Shown piece after piece: positions 8,510 to 15,667 of a stretch of 41,337 bases of DNA (position 1 is the stretch's first letter; each line of letters opens with the position of its first letter). The translations under genes and the position numbers were made by a program. The DNA is from Candidatus Sysuimicrobiota bacterium CSP1-3 (GTDB lineage Bacteria; Sysuimicrobiota; Sysuimicrobiia; Sysuimicrobiales; Humicultoraceae), in contig LDXQ01000016.1 of assembly GCA_001443485.1 (NCBI GenBank), positions 1-41,337 on the forward strand, written 5' to 3'. The notes under the pieces were generated by a model. It made no database searches, was not told where the DNA came from, and worked only from the letters and a program-made list of their open reading frames with translations.

Positions 8510-10414
8510 TTAGCGGAGCCGCACCCGCGCCTCAAACGGCAGATGGTCCGATGCCGCCGTCTGGGGGATGGCGGCCGCCAGCGATTCCACCTCCCGCGAG
8601 GAGAAGATGTAATCCCGCCGCTCGGAGGGGTCGGCCGACGGGTAGGTGAACGCCTCGGCCAACCCGTGCGCCGCGGAGACGTCCACCAGTCCCGCCGCCA
8701 GGATCAACTTGATGGCCTCCTCTTCCGGTCCGGCGTTGAAGTCCCCGACGACGATGGTCCGGTCCCGCCCCAGCCAGAACTTCAGCAGGTCGTTGGCCTG
8801 CGCGAGCCGGTCCTGCTCGAACCCGGGGTAAGGAGAGAGGTGGGTGTTGGTGAAGAACAGGTCGCCCGCCGCCGTCGGGATCGTCGCCCACTGCAGGCCG
8901 TAGGGGAGGCGGCTCTTCCGCTTCGCGTAGCGCAGCGAGCCGGTCTCCGGTACGGGATAGCGGCTGAGGATGGCGATGCCGACCAGATCGCCGAGCAGCG
9001 GCGTAAAGATCACCCGGTATTGGGGGAACCTCCAGCGCAGCCAGGCGACCAGGTCCGGACCGCCGTTGATGTTCCAGCCCCGCCCGACTTCCTGCAATCC
9101 CACCAGGTCCGCCCCGGACTGCTCGATCACCCGGGCGACGGCCTCGGGATCGGGCACGCTCCAGACGTTGAAGATCTCGTGGATGTTGTAGTCGAGGACC
9201 TTGAGTTCAGCCGGGGCGACCGATGCGACCGTGGGACGGCGGGGCCCAACGTATGACAGCGCAACGCCCACGACGGCCACGACGAGGGTCGCGGCAAGCG
9301 CCTGGCGAGCCGCGCCGACCGTGACGGTCGGGCGGGTCAGAATCGCCGGCAGCACAGCGAGGGCGGCCATCACGGACCAGAGTTCCGGCCAGCCGTAGCG
9401 GCGGTAGTAGAGGAACATCATGACGAAGAACAGCATGGCGGCAACGACGATTCCGCCAAACACCCGGCCGGAACGACCGCCGGGCGCGGGCGCCAGGGCC
9501 GCGGCCATCGCCAAGGTCACGAAGACCTGTGCGGCAAACAGCAACCAGATGCCGTTTCCTGTCAGCCACGCGGGCCGGGTCAGCGCAATGACAGCGAGCA
9601 GGCCAGCGATGCCGCGGAGCGTGGGGGGTGTTGACCAAAGCAGCACCGCGCCCGCGACGACCAGACCCAGGAGAACATACCCCGCCGCCGCGGCGAGATC
9701 CCACCCCGTCAGGGCCGCGATCCTCCCCGGATTCGTCAAGAGCGTGAATTGCAGCAGGAGGTAGGGACCGAGGGCCGCCAGGCCCCATCCGGGGGCCGCC
9801 TCACCACCCTGGGCGCGGGGAGTTCCGGCGACCGACCCGACCGCGGCACGCAGGCTAGAGTACAGGGCTGCGGCAAGGAGCAGACCGATGATCCCCGGAC
9901 GGATGCCGTGCAGCACCGGCATATCGAGGCCGTGCAGCGCCGCCTGGAGCGCCACCTGGGCCGCCAGCCCCAGCAGAATCCCCGACATGAGGACGCCCGT
10001 CGATCCGCGCCGCGCCAGGCCAACGATCAGGGCTGGCAGAAACCACAACCAGAGCACCCCTCCGGCGATCCCTAAGGCCGGGGTCAACAGATAGTGCGAG
10101 ACGGCCTGGTTCGCGACGTAGGCGAGCGCGAACAGACCGCCGAAGCGCAGCGCCGGCTCCGGCCCGCCGAACCAGCGCGTCGCCAGCCAGGCCAGCAGGC
10201 CGATGCCCCAGAACACCAGGGCGATCAAGGCGATCTGCGGCGGCGACCGGTCCTCCGCGACATTCCAGACGATCATCGACCAGAAACTGCGCAGCGCATG
10301 CACGCCCATCCAGACGGCGAGGGCGCTGGTGATCAGGGAGGCCCACTCTCGGCCGCGAGAGACGGGGGAGGCGGAGGGGTGGCGCGCGGCCGGCGGGGCC
10401 GTCGGGGTACTCAC
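8510..10414 (-). CDS. Multi-pass membrane protein with C-terminal EEP (endonuclease/exonuclease/phosphatase) domain
   Basis: The track start at 10528 is too far upstream. A GTG at 10414 has a near-ideal AGGAGGTG ribosome site seven bases away and gives 634 residues. The first ~380 residues are mostly hydrophobic, with about ten membrane helices. The last ~250 form an EEP domain with its usual residues: 'VLDYNIHE' (metal-site Asn), 'LVGLQEVG' (Glu), 'VVGDFNAGP' (Asp/Asn) and 'SDHLPFEARV' (Asp-His). EEP domains hydrolyse phosphodiesters or phosphomonoesters of nucleic acids, sphingolipids or phosphoinositides. Anchoring to a large membrane domain recalls CWH43/PGAP2-interacting proteins and argues for a lipid-type substrate over DNA. 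It is convergent with the ankyrin gene, 18 bp away. Confidence 0.88.
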   Translation of the reverse strand: MSTPTAPPAARHPSASPVSRGREWASLITSALAVWMGVHALRSFWSMIVWNVAEDRSPPQIALIALVFWGIGLLAWLATRWFGGPEPALRFGGLFALAYVANQAVSHYLLTPALGIAGGVLWLWFLPALIVGLARRGSTGVLMSGILLGLAAQVALQAALHGLDMPVLHGIRPGIIGLLLAAALYSSLRAAVGSVAGTPRAQGGEAAPGWGLAALGPYLLLQFTLLTNPGRIAALTGWDLAAAAGYVLLGLVVAGAVLLWSTPPTLRGIAGLLAVIALTRPAWLTGNGIWLLFAAQVFVTLAMAAALAPAPGGRSGRVFGGIVVAAMLFFVMMFLYYRRYGWPELWSVMAALAVLPAILTRPTVTVGAARQALAATLVVAVVGVALSYVGPRRPTVASVAPAELKVLDYNIHEIFNVWSVPDPEAVARVIEQSGADLVGLQEVGRGWNINGGPDLVAWLRWRFPQYRVIFTPLLGDLVGIAILSRYPVPETGSLRYAKRKSRLPYGLQWATIPTAAGDLFFTNTHLSPYPGFEQDRLAQANDLLKFWLGRDRTIVVGDFNAGPEEEAIKLILAAGLVDVSAAHGLAEAFTYPSADPSERRDYIFSSREVESLAAAIPQTAASDHLPFEARVRLR

Positions 10415-10539
10415 CGGAGCACCTCCTGGATGAAGACCAGACGATCGGCCGCGGGTTTCCGTGCCGCGGCACCCGATTCCTGCCGCTGGTTCTACCAGGG
10501 CATGGGCCTTCTGCTTCGACCTCCCCACCCGGGATTCAT

Positions 10540-10558
10540 GCCGCCGGGACGCGGCGGC
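10540..10558 (-). terminator. GC-rich hairpin after the flavoprotein gene
   Basis: GCCGCC and GGCGGC form a 6-bp stem with a 7-nt loop, 14 bp past the flavoprotein stop on the minus strand. There is no T tract, so it is at best a weak or Rho-assisted end of the CNB-flavoprotein transcript. Confidence 0.25.
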
Positions 10559-10571
10559 GATGAGGTGTTCT

Positions 10572-12083
10572 TCAAAGGCTGGCAGGGGGAAGCAGCGGTC
10601 TGACTACCTCGGCCAGCCTGGCGTGGTGCTCCTGACCGTCGAAGTTCAGCAAGGGGTCACCGGGGAGTACAACCTCGTTGATGGCGCCGCGCTGCCGGAC
10701 GTACGCCGCCGGCCGGTGTTCGCCGTGGTCATCGGTCTCCACCGTGATGGCGACGGCGTCGGGACCACTGCTGTCGAGGAAGTATTGCAGCGGCAGGACC
10801 CCTTCGTCGAAGACCCGCGCGTCGGGCTGAACCGACACGACCCGCGCGAGATAGGCCCGTTGGTTCCAGAGTTCGGGCGCCCCGTTGGCCTCGGCGAGGA
10901 GGAAGGGAACCACCTCGTCCGGCCGCAGTTCTCGTTTTGGCACGTCAACGCCGAAGTAGGTCTGCGCCAGGTGGAGGGCGAGGATGCGCATGTTGTGCCG
11001 GAAGCCAGCGACGCCGCCCGAAAGGCTGCCCAGGCCGTACTTGCGCAGCCCCACCGCCCCCATGGAAGCGGTCCCGCCGAAGTAGACGCCCGGAACAGTG
11101 GCGCTCTCCCAGAAGGGCGTCAGCGACGGGATGCGGTCGTGGCTGAACGTCTTCAGCCCCAGGGCGCGCAGGTCGGCTAACGGCGTGGTGAACCCGGTGG
11201 CCGCGACGAGGACGTCCGCCTCGAAGGTGAACGCCACGGGGTGGGTGGTCCCGGTCGCGAAGATCCGCCAACCGTCCGCGTGCCTTTCCAGCCGGTCGAT
11301 TGCCGCGTCCAGGGCGAAGGTTCCGCCGCCGAAGAGGTGATCCTCGTAGGGGATGACGTACCGGGCTCGCACCGATGCAGCGGGCGATCGATTGTACAGC
11401 GAAAACACCACCGGTCGCGGTGAGGCCATGATGATCTGCTTGGCCCACGGATGCAACGCGTCAGCCAGCTCGAACGCCGAGTTGCGCTTGCCGATGATGA
11501 AGACGCGCTTCCCGGCGTACTCCCGGGCCGGCCGCATCTCCACATAGTGCGGCACGTGCTCGATGCCGGGGATCTCCGGCTTCCACGGTTCGGCGACGCC
11601 CACGGCAAAGACGACGACCCGGCAGTGATACTCGCCGTCTGTGGTCTCGAGCGTGAAGCCATCGTTGTGGCGGCGGGTGGCCACCCACCGACAGCCGTAT
11701 CGGACGTCTAACCGGTTGCGCTCCGCGAACGCCGCGATCCCGCGCTCCATTTCCTGCCGCGACGGGAAGATGGAGGTGCCGTCCATGAAGTCGGGGACGA
11801 GCACGCGATGGGACGGGTCATCGGCCAGCAGGCTGTTCCAGTCGTACCAGTCGTAGGGCCGGCTGTTGAGGGGTACCGGAGTGTGGCGCTTGGACCACGT
11901 GATCAGCCGCTCGAACAGAGGGAAGTGGCGGAACATCCCGCCCGGCGCCTCGTCGGACGAGATCACGGCGTGGCCAATGCCGAGGCGGCGGAGGAAGTAG
12001 CTCAATTGCAGGCCGCCGGGGCCACTGCCGACGATCACGACAGGGTAGGTGCCCGGGGCGAAGGGCCGGTTCAACTCCGCCAT
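10572..12083 (-). CDS. FAD/NAD(P)-binding oxidoreductase (monooxygenase-like)
   Basis: This 503-residue flavoprotein starts with a Rossmann FAD motif, 'PVVIVGSGPGGLQLSYFLRRLG' (GxGxxG at about residues 18-23). A second nucleotide-binding region, 'GKRVFIIGKRNSAFELADAL' (about 190-210), is where NAD(P)H would bind; its GKRNSA departs from the usual GxGxSA. 'VLVAATGFTTPL' matches the ATG motif of flavin-dependent monooxygenases of the lysine/ornithine N-hydroxylase and CzcO-like group. The last ~130 residues are a domain I do not recognise. The substrate is unknown. Its start lies inside the end of the upstream cyclic-nucleotide-binding protein (13-nt overlap), so the two are translationally coupled. 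Confidence 0.82.
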   Translation of the reverse strand: MAELNRPFAPGTYPVVIVGSGPGGLQLSYFLRRLGIGHAVISSDEAPGGMFRHFPLFERLITWSKRHTPVPLNSRPYDWYDWNSLLADDPSHRVLVPDFMDGTSIFPSRQEMERGIAAFAERNRLDVRYGCRWVATRRHNDGFTLETTDGEYHCRVVVFAVGVAEPWKPEIPGIEHVPHYVEMRPAREYAGKRVFIIGKRNSAFELADALHPWAKQIIMASPRPVVFSLYNRSPAASVRARYVIPYEDHLFGGGTFALDAAIDRLERHADGWRIFATGTTHPVAFTFEADVLVAATGFTTPLADLRALGLKTFSHDRIPSLTPFWESATVPGVYFGGTASMGAVGLRKYGLGSLSGGVAGFRHNMRILALHLAQTYFGVDVPKRELRPDEVVPFLLAEANGAPELWNQRAYLARVVSVQPDARVFDEGVLPLQYFLDSSGPDAVAITVETDDHGEHRPAAYVRQRGAINEVVLPGDPLLNFDGQEHHARLAEVVRPLLPPASL

Positions 12084-12493
12084 CGGTTGGCCTGCTGCAG
12101 CCGGCGAGCCTGAGCCTGAAGCATGCGGAACATCACCCGCGGATAGGTCATGAGGAGCCCCTCGACCTCAGGCCCGGAGAGCACGAGGCAGCGTACGGCG
12201 CGTGCGGCTACGACGTCGGCGGTCGGCGGGCCGCCCAGCAGGACCGAGACCTCGCCGAAGAAGTCGCCCCGGCCCAGGGTCGACCGCCTCTCGCCGTCGA
12301 TCTTGACGGCGACCTCGCCCTCGAGAATGACGTAGAAAGCGGATCCTGCCAGGCCCTGGCGGAGAATGCGCTGATCCTCGTTGAACCACTCCTCCTCGAA
12401 GGTGTGTGCGACCGCCTCGAGCTGCGGTCGGGTGAGGTCCGCGAACAAGGCTAGTCCTGCCAGGGTATCCACAATGTCGCTGCGTTCGATCAT
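12071..12493 (-). CDS. Stand-alone cyclic nucleotide-binding domain protein
   Basis: The protein has 140 residues made of a single Crp-type cNMP-binding domain and no DNA-binding helix-turn-helix. The beta-roll is recognisable: 'FNEDQRILRQGLAGSAFYVILEGEVAVKI', then the phosphate-binding cassette 'GDFFGEVSVLLGGPPTADVVA'. The cassette keeps the Gly-Glu but has Pro-Thr where most cAMP binders have an Arg contacting the phosphate, so binding of cAMP/cGMP is doubtful. Starting GGAGG is nine bases before the ATG. The downstream flavoprotein overlaps its 3' end. Fusions of cNMP domains to thioredoxin-reductase-like flavoproteins are known, so this pair probably forms a regulatory/catalytic unit. Confidence 0.88.
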   Translation of the reverse strand: MIERSDIVDTLAGLALFADLTRPQLEAVAHTFEEEWFNEDQRILRQGLAGSAFYVILEGEVAVKIDGERRSTLGRGDFFGEVSVLLGGPPTADVVAARAVRCLVLSGPEVEGLLMTYPRVMFRMLQAQARRLQQANRWRS

Positions 12494-12530
12494 GCGCTTC
12501 TGCCTCCGGTGGGTACGCTTTGGAAGATGC

Positions 12531-13520
12531 TTACGGGCGGCGGATCACGACCAGTTTCTCCACGCCAGACTCGGCGCCCCAGATCTCCCCGGGCCGCCCG
12601 AGGATCTGCCGGACCGATGCCGGAGAACTGGGCAGCGTGAAGACGTCGAACCTTTCGCGTTCAGGATCGAAGCGCACCAGCGCGTTAGCGCCGAAGTCAC
12701 TCAACCATACCTTGTCCTGATCGTCGACGTAAACGGCGTAGGCCGCCGGCCGACTTCCCGGCAGGCGCCACTCGCGCCACCGTCCCGTGGCCGGGTCGTA
12801 CATCCCCACCTGGCCGGCGTTCCACTCGCTTACCCAGATGCGCCCCTGCGAGTCGGACCATACGCGGCGTGCTCCCTGGCCGGGTGTGGGCGGTTCGATG
12901 ACCGTGGCCGCGCCCGTGTCCGGGTTGACGCGCGCGATGTAGTTGCCGGCCAGCGAGGCGAAATACACAACCCCGGCGGGCGTCGTGGCGATGCCGTATG
13001 GGCCGCGGCCGCGCGGCGCGCTGAGGACCTCTAGACGCCCTGTCGCTGGCGTGAGGCGGCCGTAGATGCCGCTCTGGCCGGTGAACCACAAGACCCCGCG
13101 TCCATCAAAGGTCGCCGTGTTCAGATTGGCGTACCCCGTCCGCTCGGGCAGCGGGAACCGTTGGACCTGGCCCGTCCCCGGGTCAACCCGCACGATGGCG
13201 TTGAGACCGCCGTCGGTGATCCAGGGCGCGCCGTCGGGTCCCACGATCACGCCGTGCGGTGCCGAGCGGTCGCCCAGCCGGATGTGCCGGGTCCGCCCGG
13301 TGGCCGGATCGAGATGGCCGAGGTCACCCGACCCCTGCGCCGTGTACCAGACCCCGCCGTCGCGCGCCGGGGCCACGTCGTGTGGCCGGGACCCGGGTGG
13401 CACCGGATACTCCCGCACGATCTCCGCCGGGCCCCCGTACGCTGCGGGCACAGAGGTGCGGAGCGCGACCGGCGAGAGTATTGCGGCGATGGTCAGCAAG
13501 ACAAGAGATCGGAAGCGCAT
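12531..13520 (-). CDS. Secreted Vgb-like (SMP-30/NHL) six-bladed beta-propeller
   Basis: I place the start at the ATG at 13520 rather than 13598, because it opens on a signal peptide ('SLVLLTIAAILSPVAL') and has AGGA just upstream, giving 329 residues. The mature part is a repeat of blades with 'PHDVAPARDGGVWYTAQGSGDLGHLDPATG', 'PHGVIVGPDGAPWITDGGLNAIVRVDPGTG' and similar units, the pattern of virginiamycin B lyase (Vgb) and related streptogramin-lyase-like propellers. Most such proteins outside Staphylococcus have no proven lyase activity, so antibiotic cleavage should not be assumed. It stands alone, 37 bp upstream of the CNB gene on the same strand, and ends with 'GAESGVEKLVVIRRP'. Confidence 0.85.
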   Translation of the reverse strand: MRFRSLVLLTIAAILSPVALRTSVPAAYGGPAEIVREYPVPPGSRPHDVAPARDGGVWYTAQGSGDLGHLDPATGRTRHIRLGDRSAPHGVIVGPDGAPWITDGGLNAIVRVDPGTGQVQRFPLPERTGYANLNTATFDGRGVLWFTGQSGIYGRLTPATGRLEVLSAPRGRGPYGIATTPAGVVYFASLAGNYIARVNPDTGAATVIEPPTPGQGARRVWSDSQGRIWVSEWNAGQVGMYDPATGRWREWRLPGSRPAAYAVYVDDQDKVWLSDFGANALVRFDPERERFDVFTLPSSPASVRQILGRPGEIWGAESGVEKLVVIRRP

Positions 13521-13661
13521 GATCCTGGATTTGACCCGGGTGGGCGCGATTCCTTGACGCAGGTGACTCCCGCGACGCCTTCGCGGGCAACGCTTCACAG
13601 GATCTGGACCGCCGGCCCGATGATTTTCGGAAGCGAGGGGAGGGCGGGCGCGCTGTTGCTG

Positions 13662-13736
13662 GGTGACCGACGGGACTTGAACCCGCGACCTCCTGGGCCA
13701 CAGCCAGGCGCTCTACCAGGCTGAGCTACGGCCACC
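13662..13736 (-). tRNA. tRNA-His (anticodon GUG)
   Basis: On the minus strand a cloverleaf forms with acceptor GTGGCCG/CGGTCAC, D stem GCTC/GAGC, anticodon stem CCTGG/CCAGG around CTGTGGC (anticodon GTG) and T stem GCGGG/CCCGT around TTCAAGT. The diagnostic histidine features are present: an extra encoded G at position -1 (13736) opposite a C73 discriminator (13662). The bases after C73 read CAG, so CCA is not encoded and must be added by CCA transferase. Confidence 0.95.
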
Positions 13737-13747
13737 GTACCCGGCCC

Positions 13748-13775
13748 ATTCTAGCATGCCCTGGGAGGCTGGAAG
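13748..13775 (-). promoter_or_regulatory. Promoter of tRNA-His with extended -10
   Basis: On the minus strand TGCTAGAAT combines a TG extension with a 5/6 match to TATAAT (13748-13753), 11 bp before the tRNA. A weak CTTCCA sits at -35 with a 16-nt spacer; the extended -10 would compensate. Confidence 0.5.
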
Positions 13776-14044
13776 GCTACCTTGGGGCTGGCCTGGCGAC
13801 GACTCTCCCGCAGGATCGAACGATAGACTTCCAACTACCCCTTTTGGGGCTTTGAAACGTCTTTCATACGGCTCATTCTGCGTTCGGGGGCAGGAAGGGG
13901 TCATGTGTTTCTCGAACACATCGATGTCGCGAAGTTCAGCCCAACGTGGTTGGAGTGAGCCGCCGGCAGGCTCCCGGCCCGGTTCTTCGATTGCCCGGGC
14001 AACGTGGAGCCGCACCGCCGGTCTGCTGAAGCACACCTGAGACC
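13754..14044. other. Intergenic leader of the ABC importer operon, no gene seen
   Basis: About 290 bp separate the tRNA-His promoter from the importer ATPase. The ORFs here are low-quality shadows. I see two small hairpins, CCCC-TTTT-GGGG near 13839-13850 and ATGTGTT/AACACAT at 13903-13921, and no clear promoter, terminator or known riboswitch. The CTGAGA just before the ATG resembles one TPP-riboswitch box, but the rest of that aptamer is absent. Confidence 0.4.
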
Positions 14045-14812
14045 ATGCGCGTCACTTGCCATGAGATCTCGATGGCCTATAGGCACCGGGACGGCCCCCT
14101 GGAGGTGCTTCGCCGGGTCAGCTTTGGCGTCGAGGCCCAGGAGTTCGTGTGTCTCGTCGGACCCAGCGGCTGTGGGAAGACGACGCTGCTGAAGGTCCTC
14201 GCGGGGCTGGTGCATCCGTACGAAGGACGCGTGGACTTCGTCGGCTCGCACAACGGCAATCCCCTGACCGCAATGGTTTTTCAGGACCACGGGCTCTTCC
14301 CCTGGATGACGGTTATGGACAACGTCACCTTCGGGCTGGACATGCGGGGCATGGCCCGGGTTGAGCGCGAGCGCCGCGCACTCCCGCTGCTCGAGCGCGC
14401 CGGGCTGGCCCGGTTCGTGCGCAGCTACCCGCACGAGCTGAGCATCGGGATGAAGCAGCGCGCGGGGCTGATCCGGGCGTTCGTCACCGACCCCGCGGTC
14501 CTGCTGATGGACGAGCCCTTCGCGTCGCTCGACGCGCAGACGAAGCTCATCCTCCAGGACGAACTGCTGCGCATCCTCCGCGACTACCCCCGGCCGGTCG
14601 TGTACGTGACGCACGACATCGAAGAGGCAATCCTGCTGGGGGACCGGGTGCTGGTCATGACCGCGCGGCCCGGTGAGGTCAAAGCGGAATTCCAGGTGCC
14701 CTTCGCCCGCCCGCGCGCGCTGGCGGTCATCCAGACTCCCGAGTTCGCCGACCTGAAGGGTCTGATCTGGCGCGACCTTGAGGCGGCCGTCCGGTACCAG
14801 TCACAGCAATGA
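14045..14812 (+). CDS. ABC importer ATPase (SsuB/TauB/ThiZ type)
   Basis: This 255-residue ATPase of the nitrate/sulfonate/taurine/thiamine-precursor import class has Walker A GPSGCGKTT (about residues 40-48), a Q-loop in 'MVFQDHGLFPWMTVMDNV', Walker B 'AVLLMDEPFASLD' and switch His in 'VVYVTHDIEEA'. The signature is LSIGMKQR in place of LSGGMKQR, an unusual Gly-to-Ile change. It powers the permease encoded next, whose ATG overlaps its stop (ATGA). Substrate specificity lies in the binding protein two genes on. There is no strong ribosome site before the ATG at 14045, but an upstream start would leave the conserved family N-terminus. Confidence 0.92.
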   Translation: MRVTCHEISMAYRHRDGPLEVLRRVSFGVEAQEFVCLVGPSGCGKTTLLKVLAGLVHPYEGRVDFVGSHNGNPLTAMVFQDHGLFPWMTVMDNVTFGLDMRGMARVERERRALPLLERAGLARFVRSYPHELSIGMKQRAGLIRAFVTDPAVLLMDEPFASLDAQTKLILQDELLRILRDYPRPVVYVTHDIEEAILLGDRVLVMTARPGEVKAEFQVPFARPRALAVIQTPEFADLKGLIWRDLEAAVRYQSQQ

Positions 14813-15660
14813 GCGTCACCGATCAACTCTCCGATAAAGCAAAGCCCGAACCGGAGGCTGACGAGGCCGGACGCCTGCCCCTTCCCGCGGGGGAGGGGGC
14901 GGGGTACGAGCGTCTGTACGCCTGGCTGGTCCCTGTGGCGATCCTGGCGGCCTGGGAGATGGCGGCGCGGGCCGGGTGGCTGTCCCGCCTCTTCTTTCCC
15001 GCCCCCAGCGAGATCATCCGCACGCTCGTCCGGCTGATGGGCAGCGGGGAACTGCCCCGCCACATCGCCATCAGCCTCCAGCGAATTGTACTGGGCTTCG
15101 CCGCCGGCGCCGTGCCCGGCGTCGTGGTCGGACTGGCGATGGGGTGGTCGCGGCCGACCCGGCGGCTGCTCGACCCTCTGGTGGGCGCGCTGTACCCGCT
15201 GCCGCGGCTGGCCCTTTTTCCGCTGATCATGATCATCTTCGGGATCGGCGAGGCCTCGAAGGTCGTCACCATCGCCATCGGTGTCTTCTTCCCCGCCCTG
15301 ATCAACGCCATGGCTGGCGTGCGCGGCATCCACGAGGCCTATTTCGAGGTCGCCCGGAGTTACGGCGCGCAGCCCTGGAAGGTGTTCCGGCGCGTCGTGC
15401 TGCCGGGCAGTATGCCGATGGTCCTGGCGGGGCTGCGCCTCTCTCTGGGCCTGTCTCTGCTGTTGGTCATTGGGGTCGAGTTCATCTCCTCGCGTACGGG
15501 CCTGGGGGCCTTCCTCTGGCTGGCCTGGGAGACCTTCCGCACGGAGTACGTGTACGCGGGCCTCTTCGTCGCGGCAGCGCTGGGGGCGGCATTTGCCTAC
15601 ATCCTGCGCCTTGCCGAGCACCGGCTCCTCCCCTGGGCCGAGGGCCTCTTCCACCGGTAG
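14809..15660 (+). CDS. ABC importer permease (SsuC/TauC type)
   Basis: The 283-residue permease has a polar ~40-residue N-terminal tail and about six membrane helices. The cytoplasmic coupling (EAA) loop is clear: 'YFEVARSYGAQPWKVFRRVVLPGSMPMVLAGLRLSLG', which docks onto the ATPase. The opening 'PAPSEIIRTLVRLMGSGEL' is typical of SsuC/TauC permeases of the binding-protein-dependent transport BPD_transp_1 family. The gene overlaps the ATPase by four bases and is followed eight bases later by the adenylating enzyme. A homodimer would form the channel for the substrate bound by the NMT1-type receptor. Confidence 0.93.
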   Translation: MSVTDQLSDKAKPEPEADEAGRLPLPAGEGAGYERLYAWLVPVAILAAWEMAARAGWLSRLFFPAPSEIIRTLVRLMGSGELPRHIAISLQRIVLGFAAGAVPGVVVGLAMGWSRPTRRLLDPLVGALYPLPRLALFPLIMIIFGIGEASKVVTIAIGVFFPALINAMAGVRGIHEAYFEVARSYGAQPWKVFRRVVLPGSMPMVLAGLRLSLGLSLLLVIGVEFISSRTGLGAFLWLAWETFRTEYVYAGLFVAAALGAAFAYILRLAEHRLLPWAEGLFHR

Positions 15661-15667
15661 CCGGAGA

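Noticed and set aside
9201-10603. Plus-strand ORFs opposite the EEP gene (e.g. 10094-10603)
   Set aside because: They are GC-rich shadow frames with no family motifs, and the minus-strand protein is clearly real.
12531-13520. Calling the propeller a streptogramin (antibiotic-inactivating) lyase
   Set aside because: The fold matches Vgb-like propellers, but most homologues are not lyases and the context gives no resistance genes.
13713-14036. Minus-strand 107-residue ORF in the gap before the importer
   Set aside because: It overlaps tRNA-His and its promoter and has no family-like features or ribosome site.
14034-14050. CTGAGA box before the importer ATPase, suggestive of a TPP riboswitch
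   Set aside because: The other conserved aptamer segments are missing and the box abuts the start codon, so the fold cannot form.
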